From Coriolopsis trogii (Eukaryota > Basidiomycota > Agaricomycetes > Polyporales > Polyporaceae), in contig JAHYIO010000028.1 in the NCBI GenBank assembly GCA_020543525.1, positions 124,001 through 188,000 of the forward strand: a stretch of DNA of 64,000 nt, in the 5' to 3' direction. The notes beneath the pieces were generated by a model. The model did no database searches. It was not told where the DNA came from and saw nothing but the letters and a program-made list of their open reading frames with translations. The stretch's first letter is position 1, and each line of letters starts with the position of its first letter. Below are positions 33,501 to 45,550 of the stretch, one piece after another. Both the position numbers and the translations under genes were made by a program.

Positions 33501-36500
33501 AGTGCAGTACTTTGGGGTACGTCGCAATCCACCTCGTCTGTTTACCGCACGACTCAGCGTCTCTCTCGACGATCGCTTTGTTTTCAGATCATCCGCACGC
33601 CGCTCGCGTTCTTCCCTATCGTGCTCGCGTCCGCCACCGACGCACTCGTCGCGCTGCGCCGCATCGCCAGCTTCCTCCGCGCGGAAGAGCTCGCGGTGCC
33701 GTACACGGTCGACCCGTCGAGCAAGCTCGCGCTGGACGTCGACGGCGACTTCACGTGGGAGACCGTGCTCAAGGGCAGCACGCAGCCCAAGTTCCTCCAC
33801 GGCAAGCACGCGGACAAGGCGAAGGACTCGGACAAGGCGAAGAAGGCGAAGGAGAAGCGCGAGTCGAAGGGCACGAAGGAGTCGGTACTTCCGACGACGG
33901 CGCCTGCTGCGGCTGGGGAGCTGGAGACTGAGAAGGCGAAGACGGAGGAGAAGCCGTTTGGGCTGAAGGACGTGAAGCTCAAGGTTCCGAAGGGCGCGTT
34001 TGTGGCTATTGTTGGGCGTGTGGGCTCAGGAAAGGTGAGTACGAGCGGGTGATGTGGTCCGGGTGGGATGATGACCTGTAGTCATGGTAGAGCTCGCTCC
34101 TGCAGGCGCTCATTGGAGAGATGAGGAAGACGAGGGGAGATGTACGTGTTTGCGTTTTGGGCTCGACTGCTGGCATCTGATGATCTGTCTATACAGTGCG
34201 TGTTCTCGTCCACGGCCGCGTATGCTCCTCAATCGGCCTGGATCATGAACGCGACGCTTCGGCAGAATATCGTGTTTGGCCAGGAGGACGACGAAGCCAA
34301 GTACGTCTGCATCCTCCATGCATCGCAGCAACCTCACTGCCATGGTCGCTGACTCTCACTTTCGTCAGGTTCCGCGAGATCATCAAGGCGTGCTGTCTCG
34401 AACCCGACCTCGAGATGCTGCCGTACGGCGAAGAGACGGAAATCGGCGAGAAGGGCATCAACTTGAGCGGCGGCCAGAAGGCTCGGGTGTCGCTCGCACG
34501 GGCGGCGTACTCGGGTGCCGACATTGTGCTCATGGACGATTCGCTGAGCGCAGTGGACTCATACGTGGGCAAGAAGCTACTGGATCAATGTCTCTTGAAC
34601 GGGCCCATGGCGAAGAAGACCCGGGTCCTGGTCACGCATGCGCTTCATGTACTCGACAAGACGGACTACATCTACGTGATGGACGAGGGCGTGATTGTCG
34701 AGGAGGGGACGTTCACGGTGAGGGCTCATTCGCTCCCTTCTCACTTTGAGGCTGAACCTCCGAGTGATGTAGGAATTGATGCAGAACGGACTCATGTTCT
34801 CGCGTCTCATGGAAGAGTACGGCAGCCAGGAGAGGCCGGAGGAAGAAGACGCCGCGCCGCAAACTGACAAGGTCAAGTCAACGAAGCGCAAGGACTCCCT
34901 GGTCAAGGGCGACCCCGAGGGAGAGCCGAAGCTGGCACCGCAGGCGCTCATGCAGGACGAAGAGCGGTACGTCGGCGCCGTCTCGTGGTCGATCTACGCC
35001 AAGTACTTCCGGTTCGCGGGGGGTATAATCGTGCTGCCTTTCGTGATCATGTGGATCGTACTCGCTCAGGGCTCGCAAGGTACAGTTTTTGGCTTGGATT
35101 TGCGAGACATTTGGATTGATTGGGGATGATGACCCTAGTGGCGAACACGCTGTTCCTTGGGTTCTGGACGTCCGACACCATCCACAGTTTCAGCCAGGGA
35201 GAGTACATGGGGACGTACGCTGCGCTCGGTGTCGCGAGTGGTATCTTCACCTTCATGCTCAGCTTTACTGTCAGTCAGCTGAGTTTGACTGCTGGGCTGA
35301 AGATGTTCAAAGCTGCGTTCATGGCTGTGATTCGTTCCCCCGTGTCATTCTTCGACACGACCCCGTTAGGTGAGTCACGTCATGCTCTGATAACCCTCCG
35401 GGCTGCGAGTTGATGATCTTCTGCACACCAGGTCGTATCATGTCGCGTCTGTCCAAGGACCAGGACACGATCGACACGGAACTGTCCATGATAGCCGTCC
35501 AGCTGCTCACGAACGGCAGTTCCGTTATCGGCACGGCCGGACTCGTGTTCTACACCTTCCCTTACCTCGGTATCCTGTTTGTCCCCATGATCGTCTTCTA
35601 CTACATTGCGGCCCTGTACTACCGCCGGAGCTCCGTCGAGATGAAGCGTCTGGACTCGCTTCTCCGGTCCATCCTCTACGCTTCGTACTCGGGTATGTGC
35701 AGTCACTGGCTGCGGTTTTACGCCGTGATCCGTTCGCTGACGCCGGCTGTCCCGCAGAGACTCTTACTGGCCTGAGCACCGTCCGGGCGTATCGCGCCCA
35801 GCACCGGTTCGTGGACAAATCTGAAAACGGCCTGGATCAGGAAAACAGGGCGTATTTCATGACGATCGCTATCCAGCGGTGGCTGGGTGTACGGCTCGAT
35901 ATACTCGGGAACATTCTCATCCTCGGCATTGGTCTGTTCGCTGCCGGGCTCAGGAACTCCGTAGACCCTAGCAAGATCGGTGTCGTCATGACGTACACAT
36001 TGAGCAGTACGTATCCCCCCCTCTTCACATCGCCGCTGATTATGCGCAAGTGCTGACTGTGTTCCGCGTAGTCACGCAGCAGTTCTGTAAGTCCCGGGGT
36101 CCCGAGCATTGGCCGTGATCCGCGCTGACGAGAGAGGGATGGTTAGCGCAACTGGTGTCGACGTATGCGCAGAACGAGCAGAACTTCAACGCGGTCGAGC
36201 GCGTGTTGTACTACACGGAGCTCCCGAAGGAAGGCGAGGCGAGGACACCCAATGATCCGCCGCCGTCGTGGCCCGAGGCCGGCGCTGTCGAGTTCAAGGA
36301 CGTCGTCATGGCGTATCGCCAAGGGCTTCCTCCGGTCCTCAAGGGCGTCACCTTCCAGGTCAAGCCTGGGGAGAAGGTCGGCATTGTGGGCAGGACGGGC
36401 GCGGGGAAGAGCTCGTTGCTCCAGGCGCTCTTCAGGATCGTACCGACCTTGGAGGGCGGCCGGATTGAGATCGATGGGAAGAACATCGCGGAGATGGGGC

Positions 36501-37367
36501 TGGATGTGCTCCGTGGACGGCTGGCGCTGGTTCCTCAGGATAGTATCCTGTTCAGGGGAACGCTGAGGGAGAATTTGTGAGTGCCGCTGCGAGAGCATCG
36601 CCTTGGATGAAAGGGGCTGATGGGTCTCTTCGTTGTGCAGGGACCCGCAGAGGACGAGGACGGACGCTGAGCTGATTGACTCGCTCAAGCGCGCATGGCT
36701 CCTGCCGAAGGATGGGCCAGTGGACTCTGTTGTTGAAGCTAAGTTTAGCTTGGACTCGCAGGTCAGCGACGATGGTAGGTGTCAGCCAAAATGAGACGCC
36801 GAGATGGAAGGCGCTGAGGTGCGATCTGCATATAGGCTCCAACTACAGTGCGGGAGAGAAGCAACTGTTGGCGCTCTGTCGGGCTCTAGTCAAGAACAGC
36901 CGGATCATCGTCCTGGTAAGCGTTGCATCTGTGTACCTGCGCATTGACGTCATGCTCAAAATTAGTTTTTTGTACAGGACGAGGCTACGAGTAGCGTCGA
37001 CGTGGAGACTGACGCGAAGGTGCAGCGGACCATCCAGGCCGAGTTCTCGTCGTCGACATTGCTGTGCATTGCCCACCGCTTGAACACCATTGGTGCGTTT
37101 CCTCTGTCCTTGCCTCCCAGACCCTCGATTGAGCCCGGGCTGACGTTGCGGTTGACAGTGTACTACGATCGCGTCCTCGTCATGGACGCCGGCAAGGTCG
37201 TCGAATTTGACACGCCATTGAACCTGTTCGACAAGGAGGACTCCATCTTCCGGTCGCTGTGCAACGAAGCGAACCTGTCAAGACAGGACATATTGAAAAT
37301 CCGCGCGCAGGGTCAGCAGCAGCAGCCCATGCCGGCGGAATCGAGCGCTGCTGCGTACACTGTATGA
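30575..37367 (+). CDS. Yor1-like ABCC multidrug transporter, copy 1
   Basis: Large multi-exon gene encoding a full ABC exporter (TMD-NBD-TMD-NBD). It starts [20 protein letters not shown], parallel to copy 2. Exon 3 carries FWDLPDYRR and [18 protein letters not shown]1 includes [20 protein letters not shown] and [23 protein letters not shown]1 has Walker A GRVGSGKSSLLQ, Q-loop [15 protein letters not shown], signature [15 protein letters not shown] and Walker [13 protein letters not shown], with Asp in place of the catalytic Glu, as is usual in ABCC NBD1. NBD2 has [12 protein letters not shown], signature [16 protein letters not shown], Walker [13 protein letters not shown] with Glu present, and H-loop IAHRLNTI. 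No TMD0 is present, as in yeast Yor1. It is expected to export organic anions or drugs at the plasma membrane. One intron (31635-32465) is 831 bp because of a transposon insertion. The frame stays open throughout. Confidence 0.92.
31860..31906. repeat. Hairpin repeat 1 inside the intronic transposon
   Basis: An imperfect palindrome of about 47 bp. GGACATAAAAGTCCC-AGGT on the left pairs with ACCTTGGGGACTTTTTTGTCC on the right across a short TTTATAG loop. It is homologous, in inverted orientation, to the hairpin at 32092-32136. Confidence 0.7.
32092..32136. repeat. Hairpin repeat 2 inside the intronic transposon
   Basis: Imperfect palindrome of about 45 bp (GGCAAAAAGGTCCCCAGGGT / ACCTGGGACGTTTTTGTCC). 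Its reverse complement matches hairpin 1 at 31860-31906. The pair therefore delimits an internal segment of about 277 bp with hairpin-type ends, suggesting a nested insertion or fold-back structure. Confidence 0.7.
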
Positions 37368-38144
37368 TTTCCAGCATTGCTTCATATTACGGCTTTCTAC
37401 AGGACATGGTTTCTGCACGATACAACACGCACTCCATTGCTCTTCCACACGCATTCACCCTCCATACAACAAGCGTTCCGGGATTGAGATACCAATATTG
37501 TACACTTTGGCTTCCTACTAGATATTCTATGATATGGGTTCACTTGCGATGTATTTACGACACATCTTGGTTTTTGTTACGAATACGCACTAATATAGAG
37601 CCTTGGAAAAGAAGACCCGTTGCATTGCTCGCGGTGGGAGCTGAAGAGTTCATGGAACGTCACAAAGGTCGTCAAGCGGTCAACCTTAGAAACTAATTTA
37701 TCAAGTAGCAGTGGGATACCGGTAACCCACGCCCACTGGCAAGCTTGATCGTGGAGAGTCGATGTGGGGAGTGGTCCGGGAGCTTTCCCATCCACGTCCC
37801 GGCCCACTCGGAAGGAAGTTAAGCCACTGTGAAGTGGCGCGCTGAGTGCCTCTTTTTCGCGGTTGGCGAGGGCGTCGGGTAGAGCAGTGGTTTGTAGCGT
37901 TTCGAGAGGGGGTCGGGGACGGCGGGAAATATGGCCTCTGATTGGCTGCTTGGAGGAGTCATTGATGGCCGACTCGGTACCGGGCACCGCATCGGCGGCG
38001 TGCGAATGGGAGCGGCCAGGATCGTGGTTCGTAGAGCGCTTGCAAGTGCTTTAAGTTAGGACGTGCCACGCCGGTCATGTATTCCATACATCAAACATCC
38101 CCTACCGTCCTTGGACCCCGCCAGCGCACTCGTTTGAAGCCCAA
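37368..38144. other. Intergenic region between tandem ABCC genes
   Basis: About 780 bp holding the 3' flank of copy 1 and the promoter of copy 2. No coding or RNA feature was recognised. A minus-strand open frame of 136 codons (37577-37987) has no recognisable domain. Confidence 0.45.
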
Positions 38145-41100
38145 ATGACGAACTTCATCCATCCCCGACCGGCCCCAGCTGCGTTTGGTCAAGGAAAGGT
38201 GGTACCGGAGAGCAAGGCGAAGTGAGTACCGCATACAGTTCGTTCACCACATACCAGCTCGATCGCCTTCTTCTGCGTGAATTGCGGAGTGTGCCTGCAT
38301 ATCGCAGGATGTTCGACCCAAAAACAGCAAATGCCATCAATGTCAGGAATAGTATATGAATAATGACTGACTTTCGCGAAATAGTCCGCTGTCCAAACTG
38401 TTGTTCTCCTGGTTGAACCCCTTCCTCTCCGTTGGCTTCTCGCGCCCCCTGGAAAAAGACGGTGAGTACTCAGTGCTCGATCCGAGGATGGGGCCATGAC
38501 CGTGTTTGTGATTCCCAGATTTTTGGTCCTTGCCCGATTCGCACCTGACTGGCAACCTCACTCAGCGTGTTGAACACGCGTTCTTTAGCCGCTGCCCCCC
38601 TGAAGAGCGCGCCAAGTTCTTGTACGTGCCGGGGGCTACTGACGGAGACGCGACCCGGTCTCCCTCTCATGAGGAGGTCTTGAAATCGTCTCAGACGCCG
38701 CAGTCGGAGGTTGACCCGGACAATCCTTCGGCTGAGAAGCAAGCTCAAAGCAAACACGCAGACAAGAAGGCCGAGGGAGGCGCTTCTATGCTCGTGAAGG
38801 CCTTGTACAGTATCTTCTGGCTCCAGTTCTGGACCGCGGGTATCCTCAACCTCATCTCTGGTAACTCTTTCCGTCGTCAGTGTTTGTCTTGCCGTCGGTG
38901 ACATTTATAATCCCAGACTCGCTCAACACGACCACTCCTTTGATCACGCAACTGTTTCTCTCTTGGTTGACTGCGTCCTTCGTGTTCCTTCGTGCCAGTG
39001 ACGACGAACGAACTGCTGCGGGTCTCGAGAGGCCGCAGGGAATTGGGTATGGTATCGGTCTGGCTTTCGCCATCTTTGGAATGCAAGGTCAGTCCGCCCT
39101 TCATGATCCCGGTCCGGGTCTAATCAACGGACTATTTTAGAGGTGTCTAGCCTGGTATGTCTGAGTGTATATGACTTTTTGGGGAACGCGGGCTAAATGG
39201 ACGTTTGTGCAACCAGGCGCAAAACCACTACCAGATGCGTACGTGCTGCTACTTTGGGTTTCACGTAGGGCCTGTCGTTGACTTGGAGCGTGTCCAGTCA
39301 TGATGACGAACGGTCTTTGTCTCCGCGCGAGTGTGGGTATCATTCGAAAATACGCCGCGGGGTCTGCCTGACATACGTGAAACAGCTCATCGGTGCCATC
39401 TTCCGCAAGTCCCTGCGTCTCAGTGGACGCGCTCGTCAGGAGCATGATGTCGGACAGATTGCCACGATGATTTCTTCCGACGCAAGCAGGCTCGACGAGA
39501 ACAGCCACACCATCCATAAGTGTGTTTCGCGACATTTCCAGCTGTCGGACGGATACTGACTTATATGGGCAGCCTTTGGATTGCTCCCATTCAGGTATGT
39601 ACCAGCCGATTATTCACCAACAATAGGAGCGAACTATAACTCTCAACGTACAGATCGCTCTCTGTCTCGGCCTTCTCATCCGCAACGTAAGTCCGTCCAC
39701 TAGCCATACAATGAATGTACTGCAATGGATATTTCCAGATCGGTCCATCTGCACTTGTCGGCCTCGGTGTACTGCTCTTGGGATCCCCCGTCCAAGGCAA
39801 ATTGGCGTACGCGATGTTCGCCGAGCGTATGAAGGGTGTCGCCCTCACCGACCAGCGTGTGCGGATGTCCACCGAGGTGCGCCCAACCTTCATCCCTTGC
39901 GCGCATATAGTCACCTAACGTCATTCCGCGGATAAGGTCCTGTCCGGTATTCGCCTTCTCAAGTATTTTGCCTGGGAGACTTTCTACGCGAAGCAGGTTG
40001 AGAAGTACCGCGAGCCTGAAGTTGGGGCTGTCCTCAGTCTTGCGTGAGTGTCCATATCGGAGCCGTGATATCAATCTCACCCACATTGCCTCAGATACGC
40101 AAGGGCTGCTTTGATCGGTACAGTCACAGTCATACCCATCTTAAGTACCGTTTTGTCGATCGTACGTGTTTCTCATATACACCACGATTCGGCGACTGCT
40201 TACGCCTCAACTTCCAGATCACATACGCGCTTACCGACCATACCCTCGACGTTGCGACCATCTTCAGTTCCGTTCAGCTGTTTGCCGTCAGTATTACCAT
40301 TCTGGTTTCTGCCCCTGGGGCACATGCTGACGTGCACAATAGATGTTGCAAGTTCCTCTTACATACCTCCCTATCGTCCTCGCGCAGGCCACAGATGCCG
40401 CTGTCGCTCTCCGTCGTATGTCCGCTTTCCTCCGCGCAGAAGAGCTCGCCGTGCCGTACACGATCGACCGTTCGAGCGACCTCGCGCTTGATGTTGATGG
40501 CGACTTCACTTGGGAGGCTGTCAAAAGGGACGCGGCCGCTGCCGCGCCCGTTGCTGCGCCTGCAGAAATGGCTGATGACGAGAAAAAGGACGAAGCCGCT
40601 GATACCGTTTTGCCCACCGTCGCGCCCTCCGAAGCAACACCCCCGACGGCGGAGGACAAACCATTCGAACTCAAGGATTTGAAGGTGAAGGTCCCCAATG
40701 GTGCTTTCGTCGCTATTGTTGGTCGCGTTGGCTCTGGCAAGGTATGCACGACACTGTGAGATTGTGTACCCATTCTAATGCCACTGTTGCAGAGTTCCTT
40801 ACTGCAAGCTATGATCGGAGAGATGAGGAAGACCCGAGGCAACGTGAGCGTATTCCTGTTTATTGCTACAGCCTCAGACTTAAAGCTTCTTTGCATAGTG
40901 TGTCTTTTCGTCTGAGGCCGCTTATGTTCCCCAAGTCCCCTGGATCATGAACGCGACACTCCGTCAGAACGTCACTTTTGGTCAACCTGAGGATGACGTG
41001 AAGTTCCGCGAGATCGTCGAAGCCTGCTGTCTCGGACCCGATCTTGACATGCTCCCTCACGGCGCAGAGACTGAGATCGGTGAAAAGGGTATCAACCTGA

Positions 41101-43957
41101 GTGGTGGACAGAAAGCCCGTGTGTCGCTGGCGCGCGCAGCCTACTCCGGTGCCGAGATCGTGCTCATGGACGACTCGCTCAGCGCCGTCGACTCGTACGT
41201 CGGCAAGAGGCTGCTGGACAACTGTATCCTCCGCGGTCCATTGGCGAACAAGACGCGTGTCTTGGCCACGCACACCCTGCACGTCCTTGACAAGACGGAT
41301 TACATCTACGTCATGGACGAGGGGAAGATCATCGAGCAGGGCACGTTCCAGGAGCTCATGGCGAGCGGTCACGCGTTCGCCCGTCTCATCGAAGAACACG
41401 GCAACATTGCAAAACGCGGTCAGACTCTCGTCGAGACAGAACCGGAGCGCGACGCGTACGAAGAGACTCTGGACGAGAAGGCGGCTCCGGCTGAGGCCAT
41501 GAAGGCCCCCGAGGCGTTGATGCAAGAGGAAGAGCGCGTCACTGGCTCCGTGTCGTGGCAGGTGTATATCAGGTACTTCCGATTCGCTGGTGGCGCTTTG
41601 GCTCTCCCGCTCGTGCTGTTGTGGATGGTCCTTTCTCAGGGCGCACAAGGTACAGTCCTCGTTTCCTCGCTTGACATGAACAGTGGGCTCATGGTGGGTC
41701 ACTGTGATAGTGGCTACAACGTTGATCCTCGGATTCTGGACGTCGATGAGCATTCGTGGTTTCACTCAAGCTGACTACATCGGAACGTATGCGGCCGTCG
41801 GCATTGCTGGTGGTCTGTTCGCATTCGCGTTGAGTTACACCCTCAGTCGCTTGTCTTTGAGCGCTGGTCTGCGCATGTATCGCCAGGCGTTCATGGCTGT
41901 CCTCCGCTCGCCTGTCTCGTTCTTCGACACGACTCCACTCGGTATGTACTATCCATTGTGATGGCTGGGCCTATACTCACCAGGTTTTGCTCGTACTGCA
42001 GGTCGCATCACTTCACGTCTATCGAAGGATCAGGATACCATCGACGTTGAGATTGCATTGACCATCAACCAGGTGCTCATTACTCTCAGCAGTGTTCTCG
42101 GAACCGCCGGTCTGGTGTTCTACGTCTTCCCCTACCTCGGCCTCATCTTCATCCCGATGATCATCCTCTACTATCTTGCAGCCGTGTACTACAGGCGCAC
42201 TTCCGTTGAGATCAAGCGTCTGGACGCCCTCTTCCGTTCCGGCTTGTACGCCTCGTACTCTGGTGAGTCACGAACATCGGATGGTTCTGATATGGACGTT
42301 GCTGATCAATGTACAGAGGCTCTCACCGGTCTGAGCACTGTTCGCGCATATCGCTCCCAGAGGCGGTTCGTGAACAAGTCGGAAACGAGTTTGGACGAGG
42401 AGAACCGAGCGTACTACATGACCATCGCGATTCAGCGATGGCTCGCGGTCCGCCTCGATGTCCTGGGCAACCTCCTCATCTTGGGTATCTGTTTGTTCGC
42501 CGCAGGCTTCAGAGACTCCGTGGACCCGAGCAAGACGGGTGTTGTCCTCACACAGACTCTGCACAGTAAGCATCGTGTGAGACCCCTCCATGACTTAAAG
42601 TCGCTGACCACATGCATCCCCGCAGTTACGCTCATCTTCTGTGAGTATCGTTGCACACACCCATGTACTAACGAGCATATACTGATCGGAACAAATAGCC
42701 GCTCTCGTATCGACATATGCACAAAACGAGCAGAACTTCAACGCGGTCGAGCGCGTGCTACACTACACCGAGCTGCCGAGCGAGGGTGCTCCGACCACGC
42801 CCAACGACCCGCCCGCCTCGTGGCCCGAGGCTGGAGCCGTCGAGTTCAAGGATATCGTCATGGCGTACCGCCCAGGTCTCCCCGCCGTCCTCAAGGGCGT
42901 CAGCTTCCAAGTTAAACCTGGCGAGAAGGTTCGTGTTGATCCCTGGCAACCGGACATCTGACCGTCCCTGGCCTTACGGCCACCCGCCCCTCTTCTCCCG
43001 AGCGTGTTCGGACTGTTTTTGACCCGCATCTCCTTTGACGTCTGACAGATTGGCGTCGTCGGCAGGACAGGCGCGGGCAAGAGTTCGCTGCTGCAGGCGC
43101 TGTTCAGGATCGTCAACGCTCAGAGCGGTAGTATCATCATCGACGGGCGCGACATCTCCGAGATTGGTTTGGACGTGCTCCGTGGCCGTCTGGCGCTCGT
43201 TCCCCAGGATGCCGTGTTGTTCAAGGGCACATTGCGCGAGAACTTGTGAGTTGGTTTTCATACGCCGCTCTATGCTTCCGGTGGGCTCTGACACATTTCT
43301 CAGGGACCCACTGAGCACGAGGACTGACTCCGAGTTGATCGAGACGTTGAAGCGCGCATGGTTGCTTCCCCGCGATGGCCCTGTCGACCCTGCTGTCGAG
43401 GCAAAGTTCAGTCTGGACGCCGCGGTTGCCGACGAAGGTGTGTCCTTGCTGATCGCCCATCCAAACGAGGTCGTGCTGACGAAGGTGAACATGACTACAC
43501 AGGCTCGAACTACAGCGCAGGCGAGAAGCAGTTGCTCGCGCTCGCCCGTGCTTTGGTCAATAATAGCCGTATCATCGTCCTGGTAAGTTTGACAGGCACC
43601 AGCATCTTCACGGGCTCGGCTGACTGGATGGTGACTGTATAGGACGAAGCCACGAGCAGTGTTGACGTCGAGACGGACGCCAAGGTCCAGCGGACGATCC
43701 AAACCGAGTTCGCCTCCTCGACGCTGCTCACCATCGCCCACCGCCTGAACACGATCGTCTACTACGACCGCATCCTCGTCATGGACGGCGGCAAGGTCGC
43801 CGAGTTCGACGCGCCCCTCGCCCTCTTCGACCGCGAGCCGCGCTCGATCTTCCGCTCCCTCTGCGACGAAGCGCACCTGTCTCGGGCGGACATCGTCCGC
43901 ATCCGGTCCACTGTCCACCGCGATGGCTCGACTAGACCACCCGGGCCGGGTCCCTAA
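38145..43957 (+). CDS. Yor1-like ABCC multidrug transporter, copy 2
   Basis: Tandem paralog of copy 1, same architecture. It starts [20 protein letters not shown], then [20 protein letters not shown] and [18 protein letters not shown]1 includes [23 protein letters not shown]1 has [27 protein letters not shown] and [12 protein letters not shown], again with Asp at the catalytic position. TMD2 includes [20 protein letters not shown] and [13 protein letters not shown] leads into NBD2. NBD2 has [40 protein letters not shown] and [13 protein letters not shown]. The linker before NBD1 is Ala/Glu/Lys-rich and differs from copy 1. The C-terminus is short and proline-rich, ending at TAA 43955-43957. 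Function as for copy 1: ATP-driven efflux, probably at the plasma membrane, one catalytically competent site expected at NBD2. An intron splits GEK from [11 protein letters not shown] here but not in copy 1. No lesion was seen. Confidence 0.92.
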
Positions 43958-44442
43958 GACGCCTACTCGGTAACCCGGGTGGGCGGTGCACAAAGAGCTG
44001 CACCGACGCGGCGGGGCCACCGTGGTATGGCCTCTTTCTCTTCTTCTCTTTCCTTCTGTCGTTCTTTCCTTCAGCACGCTCGCTTTCGTTCCGGTCTCGT
44101 AAAAGCCTAGAAAATGTCTATACGCCTCTCCTACTCTATCTCCCCTCCTCCGCTATTGATTCTGTCGCGACGATCAGTTTCGCCTACGTCCCGGGACTAT
44201 CATGTTTCCCTCCTACTAGCTACTGGCTTCTTCTATGCTTTGACCACGATCCTGAGACTCCCTACTACATGGCCGTTCGGCAACATCGTGACGCCGCAGT
44301 TAGTCCCAGGTCGGGCACTGTGAACACTCGTTTATGCAGTCAGACATAGCCTCGCACTCCCTACTCTGCAACTCCTGGGCGCCGGTGGACACTCGTTCCG
44401 ACCGCACCCACCAGACGTTAAAGAAGCGGTGGCGATACTTGC

Positions 44443-44465
44443 TGAGCCTGAGCCTGAGCCTGAGC
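44443..44465. repeat. TGAGCC hexamer repeat
   Basis: Three TGAGCC units followed by TGAGC, uninterrupted, in intergenic DNA downstream of ABCC copy 2. Confidence 0.85.
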
Positions 44466-45192
44466 AAGGTCTGATTTGAAGCAGACGCTGTTCCATGTTC
44501 ATGCGCACTCTTCTCCCGGGGAGAGTGACGGCACGTATGTAAGTACTTGTTTTGGACTCTGCGAACGTTCTGAAAACTTGACGTTGCCCGCCCCGCGAAG
44601 CTCTAGAGCTATCGCCCTATCGCCAGCCGGCACACGGCCTTCTGGTCTTCTGCCGGGAGCGATATGAAGCTTAAGACTAAGAGCTGAAACACGGGGAGGT
44701 GAGCCGTTGACGTACGCAGGCCGCGGGCGTATGTATGTAGTAGAGTGGCCGCACTGATCAGTACTGAGTATGCCCGACGCACGACGCACGACCACACGAC
44801 TCTCCCAGGCCGGGGCCAAACCTACACATCTCCGGCCGGCGTGTGAATCAGTCGGTCGGTGGCAATAGGTCATGATCAAATTTCGATATACTCCGATTCG
44901 AATTCCTTCCCAGCGTATCACCCACTCAGGTGTAGATGCGAGCGTGGAGTCGGGCCCGGGGCCACGGCAGAGTGCGCTACCGCTATGAGTCACGGACTCG
45001 TACCGTGACGGTCGGAGATGGAGCTCGAGAGAGCCAGGACTTGGTTCGCATTCGAGTCTCAGGCTGGTGTAGCAAGCGAGAGGATGATGGAGAGGAAAGC
45101 GCGGAGCGAGGACCGCCCAGAGGTACAACTACAGGCATTAAGTATCTACATTTGCTCAGAGCTCGCGCTCAAGGCTGACATCCGAAAGCCAA

Positions 45193-45213
45193 AAGCTGGA
45201 AGCTGGAAGCTGG
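45193..45213. repeat. AAGCTGG heptamer repeat
   Basis: Three perfect tandem AAGCTGG units in intergenic DNA. Confidence 0.85.
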
Positions 45214-45460
45214 AAGGCGGGGCGACAAAAAGGTAGGCTAGCTAGCGAAGGAAAAAAAAGTGCGGACTCGACACCTTCACGAGCAGGAACGCAACGAGAG
45301 CGAACGTGTCAAAAAACGAGTGTGTGGGTGTTCGCGGAGACCGAGAAGAGGGCTCGCGGTACGGTGGTACGGTAGTGATTAGGTACAGCTTGACCTCCCA
45401 AAGTGTCCGTTTCCAATATTGGTGGGTGATGGGTGGTGGTGGTGGGGTGAGGAGTTGTAG

Positions 45461-45485
45461 GGCGAGGCGAGGCGAGGCGAGGCGA
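45461..45485. repeat. GGCGA pentamer repeat
   Basis: Five perfect tandem GGCGA units, just downstream of the minus-strand P450 stop and next to a GGT/GGTG-rich stretch. Confidence 0.9.
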
Positions 45486-45550
45486 AGGGGAGGTCAAGAT
45501 GAGCGGTGCAAGTAAACAAGGTAGGATATGTGTGGGGAGCGTGTGCATGT

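Larger units (their letters stand above)
43958..45550. other. 1.6 kb intergenic region between convergent genes, with simple repeats
   Basis: Lies between the ABCC copy 2 stop and the stop of the minus-strand P450. It contains a pyrimidine-rich stretch (about 44,030-44,075), a TGAGCC hexamer run, an AAGCTGG heptamer run and a GGCGA pentamer run (listed separately). No gene recognised. Confidence 0.45.

Noticed and set aside
40866..41765. 299-codon minus-strand open frame
   Set aside because: Antisense of the NBD1 exon of ABCC copy 2; codon bias of the GC-rich sense exon keeps the opposite frame open.
42974..44077. 367-codon minus-strand open frame
   Set aside because: Antisense shadow of the ABCC copy 2 NBD2 exons; its arginine-rich, low-complexity translation has no domain and its sense strand is fully explained.
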